A stretch of 64,000 bases of DNA, taken from Parastagonospora avenae f. sp. tritici 18332-5 (lineage: Eukaryota > Ascomycota > Dothideomycetes > Pleosporales > Phaeosphaeriaceae). Where the stretch lies: the NCBI GenBank assembly GCA_022559985.1, contig JAFJTR010000079.1, positions 62,001 through 126,000 of the forward strand. The letters are read 5' to 3'. A model generated the notes under the pieces. It did no database searches. It was not told where the DNA came from and worked only from the letters and a program-made list of their open reading frames with translations. Positions 1-11,657 of the stretch are shown piece after piece; the stretch's first letter is position 1; every line of letters begins with the position of its first letter. A program made the position numbers and the translations under genes.

Positions 1-1642
1 GGTATTTGACCTCCCAACCTAAAGCCCAGCTCCTCAGACCAGGTTTACCACTTTTTGTCTTCTCATGTTTCGTCTGCCAGTCCTTGGCTGTATCTGAGTC
101 GCCGAAATATATCCCGCCATTATTGATCACGAAGATGGCGATGTCCATTCCCATGCGCGCCATGGTTTCGATCTCCATACCACTGAATCCAAATGCTGAG
201 TCACCCTCGACAGCAACAATCTTCTTCCTCTTCGATGAAGTATGTGAAGTTGGGGCATTGTAGGCTTCCCACGCAGCTATCGCATAAGGGAGCCCGACTC
301 CCATAGTTGCATAAGTACCAGCGTCCAGACGCAGTCGAGGGTGCTCAAGAGGAAGTATTGAGCGGCTTATATCCATTGTGTTTGCACCTTCTGCTATGTA
401 GCATATTCCACCTTCTGAGGGCGGAGATAGGACATGAAGGGTGGTTTTCATGACATCGAATGCCCGCACGTACGTCAGAGGCATTGAAGAGTCTCGAGCT
501 GCCAGGGAAGCGATGTTCTCGTTTTTTTCCTTTGCTTGCCAAATTATTCCCATGTATTCAGAAATGCTGGGATCGAACGTCCAGTCACCGAGCCGTGTCA
601 TTAATTGAGTGACAACCACGCCTACGTCCCCGAGCAGAGAATACTGAGCGCTCGCTGCATTTCGCCCCATTTCTTCGGGAGATATGTCGACTTGGATAAA
701 CTTGGCTTCAGGGTTCCATTTCGGCGCTTCGCCATGATGGAATATCCAATTCAATCGAGCGCCCAATATCAAGACGACATCCGCCATTTTCAGCGCTGCG
801 CTTCGCGCCGAGGACGCATTCGCGGGATACGAATCGGGTACAACTCCTTTGCCCATAGGTGAGGGAACAAAAGGTAATTGAGTCTGATCGATGAAGGCAC
901 GAATGGGGTCTTCAGCTCTGGCGTAGGCTGCGCCTTTGCCTATGAGCACTAACGGCGCTCTCGCGCTCCTGATCAATGCAACGACTCGACTGAGTTTGGC
1001 TTCTTCGCATCCACTCTTCGGCGGATCGGCCAATTTAGGTGTTTCGCAAATAAGATCAAGGTCTTCCGAAGCTATCAGATCGCTGATTACATCTGCTGGT
1101 AGGTCGACGAAGCCTGTTCCTGGACGTCCATAGAACGCAGAACGATACGCGTTAGTAATAAGTGTTGGTAGTACGTCTACTCCGACTGCTCGCACCGCAA
1201 TCTTCGTATGTGGAGCTAGGAGAGATACAGAGTCAAGCTCCTGAAACCCTCCTTTGGTGATCTGATAGCTTTCGATTGAGCCGCCTAGAAGAAGGAGCGG
1301 GAAGTTGTTTTCACTCGAGTTGCCAACCTTGTCACGTATTAGCCCGTTGGTTCGTCGATAAAGTCGTGAACCTACTCCGGCAATAGCGTGTAAAACACCA
1401 GGACCACCAACGACCAGGCATACGCCTGGCCGCCCTGTCAAATATCCATAGGCTGTAGCTGCATAGGAGGCCGCCTGCTCATTTCGGAACCCAATGAATC
1501 GGACGCCTATATTGATGGCCTGTTCCACAATCTCAGAGACTGGTACTCCTACGATTCCAAAGATGACAGTGACGCCGAGTTCTTTCAGAGTGTTTGCGAT
1601 AACGCTGGCGCCTGTCTCTGAGGCTTGTGATAAAGCAGACAT
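1..1642 (-). CDS. 2-hydroxyacyl-CoA lyase (ThDP-dependent), C-terminus beyond window
   Basis: One uninterrupted reading frame of 547 codons starts at the ATG at 1642 and is still open at the window edge. By homology it is a thiamine-diphosphate enzyme of the HACL1/oxalyl-CoA decarboxylase group, which cleaves 2-hydroxyacyl-CoA to formyl-CoA plus an aldehyde, usually in peroxisomes. Seen: the N-terminal PYR domain with the catalytic Glu in GFRNEQAA and the family signature YLTGRPGVCLVVGGPG (about residues 75-90), a central domain, and the C-terminal ThDP motif GDSAFGFSGME ending in NN about 25 residues later. Relatives are about 550-600 residues, so roughly the last 20-50 residues, including any peroxisomal targeting signal, are missing. 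The dioxygenase-reductase fusion lies 286 bp upstream on the same strand. Oxalyl-CoA decarboxylase is the alternative; the family call is secure, the substrate is not. Confidence 0.9.
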   Translation of the reverse strand, partial: MSALSQASETGASVIANTLKELGVTVIFGIVGVPVSEIVEQAINIGVRFIGFRNEQAASYAATAYGYLTGRPGVCLVVGGPGVLHAIAGVGSRLYRRTNGLIRDKVGNSSENNFPLLLLGGSIESYQITKGGFQELDSVSLLAPHTKIAVRAVGVDVLPTLITNAYRSAFYGRPGTGFVDLPADVISDLIASEDLDLICETPKLADPPKSGCEEAKLSRVVALIRSARAPLVLIGKGAAYARAEDPIRAFIDQTQLPFVPSPMGKGVVPDSYPANASSARSAALKMADVVLILGARLNWIFHHGEAPKWNPEAKFIQVDISPEEMGRNAASAQYSLLGDVGVVVTQLMTRLGDWTFDPSISEYMGIIWQAKEKNENIASLAARDSSMPLTYVRAFDVMKTTLHVLSPPSEGGICYIAEGANTMDISRSILPLEHPRLRLDAGTYATMGVGLPYAIAAWEAYNAPTSHTSSKRKKIVAVEGDSAFGFSGMEIETMARMGMDIAIFVINNGGIYFGDSDTAKDWQTKHEKTKSGKPGLRSWALGWEVKY

Positions 1643-1927
1643 CGCCGAATTTTTTCTTAGCAGGAGAAAACATCACTATGAGATGAGAAAGTCAATGCCT
1701 ATGGTTTCATGGTCATGCTGTTAATCAAGCGGAGTGGGGAGTCGCGAACCGAGGTTAAGAGGTCGTTCGCATCGAGACGCTGGATGTTCGCGATCTTCAC
1801 GCACCTCTCAGAGCCAGGAGGGACTTAGGGCTGCATAAAGTGATGGTCATTTCTTTCGTTATCTATGTATACCTCCTCGCTGTATTATTTCTTCACTCCT
1901 GCGCCTGCGCGTGAGCTATTGCTAGTG

Positions 1928-4900
1928 TCACATTCTCTGTAAATTCTGAGCCTGAGCTTGTTGGAACTTGATTTCATCACCATTCAGACTTCCTGCAAGC
2001 TTCAGGCCATTCAAGGTTGCTGCCGATCCTGGCAGATTTGGCAAGGGCGGTGCATCGCCGCTAATCTTCCTTCTCGACGATGCAGCACTCAGAGCTAATG
2101 ATGCTCGAGGAGAAGCTGGCAATGGCGTACTGCTTCGGGGCGGTTGGCGACGATTGAGATGTACTGTGGCCGCATTCAAGCTCGTAACTGGGCTCATTGA
2201 TTCTGATGTCGACTCGGAGGGCTTCTGAGCATGTGTCATCTGGTTGTGCGGAGGTGCTGCGGAAAGCGGACTTTGTCGGTAGCGTAGCGAGGCATTCCGT
2301 TCGAGTGAAGGTGTCGAGGTATTGACGCGGATAGCTTGTGGTGCAGGAAGAGGAGGAGTATTGCCCCTCACCCGAAGGCCTTGTATGTTATCGGTGGCTG
2401 CTTGGCTCTGAGTCTTGACATGACTTTGGCTGACTGGGGTTGACTGAGTCGCCGTTGTCCCCGCAGCCTGCTTTCCGTACACTGCCATAACATCATTGAA
2501 GTCATACTCAGCAGGCAAGCGGCTCAACCTTCGGATGTTTGAAATGTTAGAGCTGATAAAGTTTGACATCCGCTTCAAGGCAAAATTTTGCTGTTGTGAT
2601 TCAAACGTGCTTGGAGCTTGGGTGTTGCTGGCGGCGCGAGCAGTATGCATTTCAGCCAATCGTCGCGGCTCTTGCGTCTGAGCTTCAACATATGAATGCG
2701 AATTCTGTGGGCTTGATTGAAGCGTTTGTTGTGCACCAGCAAAGATCTGTGCAAAGCTGACGTTGAGGCCCGAGCGTGCTTGTAGCCCTGTAACAGAATC
2801 TTCACTGCTAGCTAAAGACAGTGGCTTCGCGAGAACGAAGAAAGATCCATCCACAATCTTTTTGCGAAGATTGTGCCAGCGTGTGCGTGCTGGGTTGTTC
2901 TCAATCTCGGGATGATATACCGATTGCTGCGATAATGACCCGTAATAAGTATCTAGGTGCGCCGCGATTCGTTCGAGGATGGTCAGCAGATATGATGCAA
3001 GCTTGATCTGCTTCGAATTTGCGGACTCATCCATGAGAGAAACGAGATCGAATGCATCCATGCCTTGTGCTGCTTCATCACGGATCTGTTCTAGGAAGCT
3101 GATGTCTAGTTCGGTTACCGTTTGAGCGTATTTGAGAATGCCATTTTCGTGGAAGCGTGCTGCTTTCGCGTTGTTGCTCACGAACTGTCCAATCTCCGAT
3201 ATCTCGCGCATACTTTTCGCTGCACTAGGTCCAGACTGAGCGCGAGTGATGGCGCCAATGACATCTGGAAGGCGAACATCAGATGTGATGCTGCTCGCCA
3301 AAGAGTAAGATATTTTGAGATATATCTCCTGGAGCTTTGCTCCAAAGAGGCTCGAGAAGCCGTTCTGTAGCAGCCGCGACTGGAATTGGTAGAACTTTCT
3401 CACGCCACCGATGTTTAACATTCCTCCCGAAAACCAAATTTTGGAATCCTCTAGGATGTTGGTCGTCTCGAAATACAGCGTCGTTAGGCTCTCGATACTT
3501 GTCCGCAAGTACTGGTACCACATATCGTACAATCGACTGATTTCTGAGTTTGCGCATTTTGGCTTAGTGCCCAGATGTCCTATGAAATATTTGGAGAGCA
3601 GAGAGGAGACTTCCGGGTTGGTGTCGTGTGCAAGCTCGTGGAATGTCTTCGTCGCATCCAGTCCTGCGCTCGCGGCAACGATCAGTGTGCCTCCGGGGTG
3701 CATTGGTAGGAAGTCTGTGACATCGTACACTCCTCCATGGACACCTATCCACATCCTCGAACCTTTTCGGTGTCCCGTATGTAATGCTAGTTTTGACATG
3801 GGAATCGTTGGCGTACTCGTCGACATGGATCGAGGAGACATGAAGATATCCAGCATGAACCGTCGCTCAGCAAAAGCCGTAGCCAGCAAGGAGTCTGCTG
3901 TAGATTGCGTGGAAGCTTGGTACTTGTAAATGGCTTGCCGGATCCCAGACATTACAGTTTCGTAAACAGACACGGATCCGCAAATGTATAGGTGTCCACC
4001 GAGGCCACCTTGACTTCTCGACATGACCAGTTCTGACACAAGCCTGCCCTGATCAATGATCGTGTTATCTATGTAGCGAGGTTCCATATCTTGTTCGACT
4101 AGCTCTCGCATGACATGGTCAAATACCAGTCCTTTGCGATCTCTTGAAAATGCAGTGTGAAGCTCCAACGAGCCGTTTTGTACCAGACTGCGCAATTCTG
4201 CCTCATGTACGAATTTCTCGCGAGATTGGACACCAATGAATAAGATGTTGCGTCCAATCCCTGATTGAATGCGCTTCTGCCAAAAGCCCCTGAAAGGAGC
4301 AATGCCAGATCCACCCGCGAACATCGCAACGGGGGCAGTCGAGGAGGATGGTAGCTGAAACTGGATAGGTCTAGACACACCAATCAAAACAGGCTCTTCG
4401 TTGGCGATGCCATCGGAATACTCCGGGGTCCCTGGGGCAGGGTTGAGAAAACCACTCGATACTCCATAAAGAGGCAACGCAGGTTGCACGCTCTCGAAGA
4501 TGGGGTCACGTCCACTTTCGGTACGGGAGACTGTGAGATCGATGGTGCTTGGGAGGAGCTCCATCCACGATGAGTTACTGATCGAGTATGTGCGAGGTAC
4601 TTCCAGCTTAAGCATTTGCGGGAGCCAGGCGAGATTTTCGAGGCTGAAGGCGCGATCCCAGATTTCTTGTGGCACCTCCGAGATAGCAAGCTGTAGGAGG
4701 TCACCTACGCTTCCTTTCACCGGCCATTCATTCAATTGAAGGATGCTGAGCATGCTTGTGGATGATGAGTGGAGAAGATGGTGTATCGAAAGTACCAGGT
4801 CTTTGGTCAGAGGTGCTAAGTGCCCCCTCTTGAGAATATCCTTGACAGTCAAGCTTTCATCAGGCTTCTTGAAGATAAGCTGAACGTGCCTTGAAAATCG

Positions 4901-6981
4901 TTCCCACTCTGAGCCCTCGTCGACAGGCACGACTCTGCTCATCAGCGTGTCCAGGCCAAGTGCGGCCACGACTTTTGCAATTTCATGGCCTGCGTTAATT
5001 GGCATTACAGCGAGTCGATCGCCGGGCTGAAATGTGATGCCGGTATCTGCCAAGTCGAATGTTACCTGTACAATTAGAGGTAGGAAGTCAGTGTATGCTT
5101 CATAATCAGCAGATGTAGAATAACACTTACCATGCCAGTCGACCGGGAGGGGTCGCGATCAATGGTTTGTCTGTCTCGGATTTTGGCTTGGAAACGGCAT
5201 TCTTCGAAACTGCCTCGCATCTGATGTGGTTCGACCTTGACTTGGCCACGATATGGATTGAGCCTCTCTTTCATGGAGTCGGAGAGGGTGTGGTGTACTT
5301 CCTCCCACGGGCGTCCTTCAGAGTCACCCGCACCCGAATTGCCGTTGGTCTCTGATCGTCCTGTTTTGGCGACCACTTCCAGGAAGCCATAGACTTTGTA
5401 GCGATGAGTTCCCATGAAGCCCCGTTCGCCTGCGTACGACTCGATGATGCCCTCTAGAACACCTTCTAAGCGTGCATCACCACTTGCTTTGACGTATTCA
5501 GGAACGCGGTAATGCTGCTCAATGGCTGTGATAAATGCTCGTATGTTCAATGGCAGCCATCTCCGCAAGTGAATTGCTTCAACGCCAAGGAAGGAGGTAT
5601 AGTTTGTGCGGCCGATGAAAGCATCCATGAGTAGGAAGAGAGGGAGGGCAAGCCCTGAAAGTGCTGGCACACGTTTAGAAAGAGGCGCGGAGAACTTCGC
5701 GTAACGCTGGCCCCATTCGACCGGATTTGCAAATTGTTCGCCAGCGTTCGGATTGACGCTAATTTTGTGGAACACGTAGGGTACTATGAAGTATTTGCGT
5801 CAGTCGTGTTTCTCGTTGGGCGGAAGGATGACGGGACTGAGTATACTCACGCTGATCGACGAGCTCTTTGAGTGCCACCATGTTCCTCAGTAAGGCCTCG
5901 GTATCTCGATTCATCACGGCCTCCTGGCACCGAACTACGACCTCCACACCAGATTGGAAGCAGCCGTGAACCTCCGCCATACACTGAAGGAACATCGCCT
6001 CACCGCGATCATTGAAAACCTGTCACAGTTAGCAAGAGACGTTTGAAAAGCAAAGGGTGCCTACAGGCCATCGCAAGTCCATGTTCTCGGTCCTGACTAG
6101 GTATGGCTGAACGCTAGTCGGATCGCGAAGTTTGTAATTGTATATCGACACATCGAATTGTGTCAGATGAGGCAGAGCGCGCCCCATTCGTGTGCACACC
6201 TGACGTAGCGGTATTGCGATATTCCTGGGAATTCCTCTCGTTTCTTCCTCTTCATCGTTGTCGCCGTGTATGTTTTTGAAGGCAGACTGTGGCGCAACGA
6301 CACTGACACCCTCGTTGCCGTCATTGACCTCCTCGTACCTGTAAACACTGGCCAATATGCCAAGACAAACGGTGGCTGCCCACAAGGCTCGGTCGGGAAT
6401 ATGTTCTGAGGTGCCGTACACCAAGGGCAATGAGAGTATTGAAGTACGCATATTACCGCGGGCGACGACACCAGGCATGCGTTCGCAAAGATCCGACCAT
6501 ACCCGGCCAGGTGAGGCACGAAGGGCCACAGGCGAGTCTGATGGATCGGGTGGTAGGAAACCGTATGCCGATGACAAGTAGCCGTCCTTCCATCCAGTCT
6601 TAGGTCCAATCTCTTCAGCTCGTGCTAAAACCCTCCTGGCAGGGGCGCCCAATGCAAGCGCGAGTAGATCATCGTCTTCTGGTTGCAGGACATCTGCGTT
6701 CTTCAGGCCCTTTGTTAAGGACCGTGCGGGTGCTTGTGGCATAAGAACTTCATTGAGAGCTTTGCGTTCCTTGTGATGTAGAGTATCTGGGTCCTCCAAG
6801 TTCTGATCACGTCAGTGTCTTCAGTGAACAGGGGTCGATTGGAAATACGAACTTCTGTGTACGTGATTGAGGCGTCCAGGTTCGGCTGGAATACGGTGAA
6901 TGCGCAACCTCGTGGGCCAACCCGTCGTGATGGGCATGTAGAGCCATCCTGACCACTGACTGGACACGATCTCAGTGACAT
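1928..6981 (-). CDS. IDO-like heme dioxygenase fused to FAD/NADPH reductase and cytochrome b5
   Basis: Five exons: 6853-6981, 6065-6802, 5851-6019, 5131-5783 and 1928-5065, with introns of 50, 45, 67 and 65 nt. The frame is continuous, giving 1608 residues. Residues ~100-520 follow the indoleamine 2,3-dioxygenase fold: SSAYGFLPPDP, LASVYRYEEV, DQLPYVFHKISVNP, WLPLNIRAFI, and GFMGTHRYKVYGFLEV with the probable proximal heme His near 472. A P450-reductase-like module follows (FAD motif RTYSISNSS ~721; NADPH motif AGGSGIAPF ~813; no FMN domain seen). Next is cytochrome b5 with heme ligands in HPGG (~1019) and FHELAH (~1043). The last ~550 residues are a helical segment and a Ser/Pro/Gln-rich tail. 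Known: cytochrome b5 with P450 reductase can reduce mammalian IDO1. Inferred: a self-sufficient, NADPH-driven heme dioxygenase. The substrate is unknown; tryptophan is only the default guess. Confidence 0.82.
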
Positions 6982-8560
6982 TATGTTCAAATCCGATCCC
7001 CTATTAGTAGGCTCAGGCTTGCGATGAGTGAGAACTGGAAATACAGTCTAATGAATGGCGCCGGGCCTAAAGAATTGAAGCTGCTAGAGTAGGAAAAGAA
7101 CGTCTAGAGAGTCGTCGCAATGAAAGATTCGAACGACAGGTGAGAAGGTTTTATTCTAAAGATTCGTACTGTTGCCTTACTCGCCCTCATGTTCCAGATA
7201 GGCCCACATCTTGTCAGGGATGACAAGCGGCAGCTAGCATCCACTTGGACGGGATTTTCCCCATGCGTATTACAGCTTCACGATGTTCGTGAGAGCTGTA
7301 GTTGGCCAGCACGTGGTGCGGGTACGTCCGTGTTACGACGCCGAGCCCTGCTAAGGCTGCCTCAGCGTATCGATCGTTCCTAGCCTTACGGGGAGAGGTG
7401 TCAGAGTGCGTTAGAAGAAGATCTAGGATGCGGGTGAAGTCTGTTTATGGTCGCCAGGCGGGACGTTGTGTTACAAGCGTTCACTCTTCGTAGCTGGCGA
7501 TGCAACACCCAAACTCGATGCTGTATCGCGACGACAGCGCGGACTTTCGGGGGTTGGCGCTGTACTACCAAGGTCCTTCTCAATACCGAGTGACCGTAGC
7601 AATAAAGTCAGAGAAGAGCAGCCTGAATCCGCAGCTATGACGACCTGTGTTCAATTCGGAAGACAGTCCGAAGAAGCTGAAACGTGAATCTGCCCAGATG
7701 GTCGTCAACGCAACCCCGCCAAGTGGCCCAAGAACTTCAGAACTTCGCAGGTGTCGGAGAGTTTCTTTTGCCATCTGCCTTCATTCGAGGCCCTACGATG
7801 TCATTCGTCGACTGTGTTATGCATGATTGTTCGATGTTCCGATTGCCCAGACGGACGAGTACGCGAGTGTGTCGCGTCAAGGCGCACGGCAGGTCGCATG
7901 AGGAAGGGTTGGCATTACGAGCTGCAAATCAGCAGATGACAAGGACGCGCGGTAGCTTTTGCAACCTTGTGGTGACGGGTCGCGTTCTCCAGGCAAAAGC
8001 AGTGAGAAGTGTGTCTGATCCAGGAGGGTGATGATCTGGAACACCCGAGCTTGTCTGTTCCCGGATAGGTCGATGCTGTCCATGATCTGCCTCACCCGTA
8101 TCAACCTTCACACAAGTCCTCACTCGTGGACGGTTCTGTAGATTACTCAGGGGCGTGTAAGCCTACTGTAATCGCTCTCGCAAACTTCGACCTTTCAGCA
8201 TGAGTAAATATTATCCCTCTGCCCAGGCGCAGCTAGCTCACAATATTAGCTACATCAATTTCCACGTACACTCACGAGTGTGAACACTTGTCTCTTGGTA
8301 TAGAGTACGTGTCCGTCAAAAGGGTGGGATAGTAGAATTGTAGGCGTGGTTTGTCTCCTGGTGATCAAATAATCGCATCCCCAAAAGGTGAACTGCCCTG
8401 CACTTGAGGCCTGGCTTTTGATTTATCAGATCATACCTGACACAACAGAGAAGAGATGGCGCAGAAACTGGTACAATTTCTTGTTGTCGTGCAGTTCTTC
8501 AGGCCCTTATCATTGCCACGCGATCTCTCTTGCCTACCACTAGTGTGTTCAAATTACGCA
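6982..8560. other. Gene-free interval upstream of the fusion gene
   Basis: About 1.6 kb between the fusion-gene start and the SMP-gene promoter. Short open frames exist on both strands (for example 7684-8031), but none shows a recognisable motif, splice-supported extension or protein-like composition. I see no transposon ends or RNA gene. It probably holds the two divergent promoters. Confidence 0.5.
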
Positions 8561-8566
8561 TATAAA
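8561..8566 (+). promoter_or_regulatory. TATA box of the SMP/LEA-like gene
   Basis: A TATAAA hexamer sits 278 bp upstream of the chosen start at 8839 and 24 bp upstream of the first in-frame ATG at 8590. If transcription starts 30-60 bp downstream, the ATG at 8590 would lie at or before the mRNA 5' end, which favours 8839 as the translated start. Confidence 0.45.
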
Positions 8567-8838
8567 GCAAACCACTTTCAGGGCGCCATATGTTGAGAAG
8601 ATCGGCTCACACATGGTTCCTGCGGCCAGAGAATGCCGTTGCTTGCTATTGTAGGCGCGGTCGCGTTTGCACCTGCCCATTACCTGTGACTCCACAGCCT
8701 CAACAACACACCATCACGTCATCGCCAAACAATACAAACTGGCGTTCTTTCTCTCATCTGTCAACTTACATACGCAACTCAACAACACGTAGACTCTCCA
8801 CCAGGTCATCAGCCCTAAACTACAACCCAATCACGTCA

Positions 8839-9914
8839 ATGTCTTCCTCCCCCAAGCTATCATCCATGATGTCCGGCGCCACTGAGAAGCCAGGTTCTAT
8901 GCGGACATTCGATTCGCTCAAGAAGTCGCAAGACACTCCGGCTGACGATCCCTTGGTCGGCATCGTCAAAGAGATCATTCACAAGCTCCAGAACAACCCC
9001 GCCAGCATCACCACCGAAGACGCTCGCCGCTTGTCCGAGAACACGGTTGTTAGCGACTTGCAGACGGCGAAGATAATCTCTGCTGTCGAGGCTATAGCTT
9101 CTAGCAGCGCGGCCATTCACCAGGTTGATCCCACACTGGGCCAGGCTCCTCACACTTCTCTTCCCACGATCATCAACGACCTGAAGGCTGCGGTCGATCA
9201 GAACCCTAACGATGTCACGACGGAGGTCCTCAAGAATGCTCAGAACGTCGTCAGCAGTAAGTCCACAGCACTTTCGCTGAACAGAATGAATGTACTGACG
9301 TGCAATCAGAGATGCAGAAAGCCGTCGGCCACACCAATGCGCCTCACCCCGAATTAGAGGCCCAGCTCCGAGAGGAAATCGCTAAGATCGAGCCCAAGGT
9401 TGCCGAAGGCACCGTCACTATCGAGGAAGCCAACCACCTCCACTCTCTCGAAGCCCGTGCCCACGGCCACACGGAGAAGGGCGGCATCACCTCCATCGCT
9501 CAGTCCGTCGCTGCTAAGCGTGAACGCCAGCTCTCTCTCAGCAGCGGTTCTGGCTCCTCTAGCAACCGTTCCCGTGCCAACAGCAAGACCTTCACACCCC
9601 AGGATCAATCTCATCTTGACAAGGAATCCAACTTGAAGAAGGCTGAAGATGCTACCAAGCCCAAGATTGAGCAGGGCACCGCCTCTGAGGAAGACGCTAA
9701 GCCCATCGACTCTCGCGAGACACGGGCCCACGGACATGCGGAGAAGGGTGGTTTAGCTGCTTCTGCTCAGTCTGTTGCCGCGAAGAAGCGCCAGGACTCG
9801 CTCAGCAATCAGACCAATCTCACACCCGAGGCGCGCAAGGACCTGGCCAAGCACGAGCGTGAGATTAGCCAGAAGCCTGCAGACTTGTCCGTCGGCTCTC
9901 AGGTCAAGACCTGA
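8839..9914 (+). CDS. SMP/LEA-like stress protein
   Basis: Two exons, 8839-9256 and 9310-9914, with a 53-nt intron (GTAAGT...CAG), encode 340 residues. The C-terminal half has two degenerate copies of a seed-maturation-protein (SMP) motif: one centred on EARAHGHTEKGG with SIAQSVAAKRER, one on ETRAHGHAEKGG with SAQSVAAKKRQ. The N-terminal half has looser copies (TTEDARRLSENTVVSDL). SMP proteins are hydrophilic late-embryogenesis-abundant proteins, and fungal members are associated with spores and desiccation; a protective role here is inferred. The frame is open upstream to an ATG at 8590, and that extension ends in an Arg/Ser-rich stretch like a mitochondrial presequence. I chose 8839 because of the TATA position, but a longer mitochondrial form is possible. 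The tail is rich in Lys, Glu and Ser. Confidence 0.78.
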
Positions 9915-10233
9915 GCTAGGGCAGGCATCTAGGCAACGTGATCGCTGCGCAGCTGCGTCGGTTACAGTCCAAGCGAGACACGAAGGCGGGACGTCACGGA
10001 TGAAGCATTTATATCATGAGCATGTATAACTAAATGAAATGCGGAATAAATAATACTATCAAGTTCAAAGTCACACAATCAGCACACTTCACTCTCTTTG
10101 GGCAGTATGATACACTCGCACAAATGATGATGATGGGAGTGTGCTTGATACATATACTACACTACCTTGCCACTCTGTTCAATGCAAGCCGAAGCCATTA
10201 CGTATTAATCCAACAGTTCACTCCAAAGCCTCT
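9915..10233. other. Convergent 3' intergenic spacer
   Basis: This spacer lies between the tail-to-tail SMP-like and RanGAP genes. It is AT-richer than its neighbours and should hold both 3' UTRs and polyadenylation signals. No further feature is seen. Confidence 0.5.
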
Positions 10234-11577
10234 TTACTTGATCTCGGTCTTGGCTAAAGCATTTGCAAGGTCGTCGACCTTCTTGTCCTTTTCCTGCGCC
10301 ACATTGTTCTCTTCGGCAAGCTTGTCGTTGACGATTTGTCGTGCGGCCTTCTCCTCAACCTCAACACCCTCCTCGTCACTGTCCTCACCATGCTTCGCTT
10401 CCGTATCGCTCTCCTCGTCTTCCTCGTCGTCGTCAAGCTCATCCAGATCATCGAGACCCCAGTATTCCTCATCATCCTCGTGTTCACCGCTCTCCTCCTT
10501 TCGTGCATCAAGCACTTCGCGAAGCTTGTCGATGCTTGAATCGTCCTCGCTAAATTTGTTTCCATTCAGCTCAACACGGCGGAGGGTGGGCAGCGAGCTC
10601 AATGCGGCGGAAGTCAGGCCAGCAAGCCCCTTGGCGTTGATGTCGTTGAATTGCAGGCGCAAGACCTCGAGCTTCTTGTTCTGGCCCTTTGCAAGGGCTG
10701 ACGCCAGAGCCACACCACCGCGACCGCCCAGCAAGCAATCGCCAACGCCGAGCTCGCGCATCTCTGTCCACTTTCCAACGACGCTGCCAAGAGCGTTTGC
10801 ACCCATAGCTGTGAAGGTGTTGTCCTGGAGATCGAGAGTTTCGAGCTTGGAGAGATGCGAAAGACCGTCGGTGAGGAGATGTGTAATACCTTCTTGCCGG
10901 ATACCGTTCTGTGTCATCTTGATGGTCTTGACTCCGCTGTTCGCTGCGTAGGTCTTGGCCCATGCCTGCATACTGCCAGTCTCGAGGCGGTTGCGCCCGC
11001 AGATGACGAGCTCGAGGTCGGGCACCTGCTTGCCCTCTTTGCGCGCAGCCTCCTTCTTTGCGGCAAGCGCAGTGAGCGCGTCGGCCACAAGGACACCGGC
11101 GGCGGGGCCGAGGCCATTGTTGTTCAGGTATAGGTAGCGTAATGGCGTGTGTTGGGAGAGGAAGTCGACAAGCGGGGCTACAGTGTTGAGACCGAAAGCA
11201 TTATCCGAGAGGTCGATGGTGTGGAGTTCAGGGAGGGTGAGCAGGGCGGTGACGAGGTGGGAGAGCGCGGGTGGGATCTCGGAAAGGAGACGCGATGTGA
11301 AGATGTCGGCTAGGTTTGCGACCTGTCATACATGTCAGCCATGTCCACCCTGCATAAAGGGACTGTTCATAGCGATTTGACATACCTTGAGGTTCTTCTT
11401 GGTCTCGAGTACCTTTGCCAGCGCCTCGCTAGCTTCCACACCAAGAGTGTTGCCCAGGAACTTGACCTCCTCAACCTGGTCGTTCGCCTTCAGGTCCTGG
11501 ATGTGTGGCTCAATGTCCTCGGCAGTAGTGAGTTTGAGGCCCTTACCCTCGATCGAAAAGATTTTAGAAGCCGACAT
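10234..11577 (-). CDS. rna1: Ran GTPase-activating protein (RanGAP/Rna1)
   Basis: Two exons, 11386-11577 and 10234-11322, with a 63-nt intron (GTATGT...ACAG) joined in phase 0, give 426 residues. The protein is a chain of RNI-type leucine-rich repeats (LHTIDLSDNAFG, LRYLYLNNNGLGP, LETLDLQDNTFTAMG, LEVLRLQFNDIN, LRRVELNGNKFSED). A strongly acidic stretch follows (~residues 355-385, DDLDELDDDEEDEE) and then a Lys-containing helix. This order and length are typical of fungal Rna1. Known role: it stimulates GTP hydrolysis on Ran in the cytoplasm and so sets the direction of nuclear transport. The expected catalytic Arg is plausible in the early repeats but I could not place it without an alignment. 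The gene is head-to-head with COX17, with 341 bp between starts. Confidence 0.93.
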
Positions 11578-11657
11578 TGTGCACAGAGACCCGTACGGTA
11601 AGTTATACAAAGATTCAAAAAGTGAAGTATCGGTAGAGAGTTGGGGGCAGTTGTGGT

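Noticed and set aside
7684..8031. 115-codon plus-strand frame upstream of the SMP gene
   Set aside because: No motif, overlaps equally long frames on the other strand, and starts with a GTG/TTG-type codon; looks like chance.
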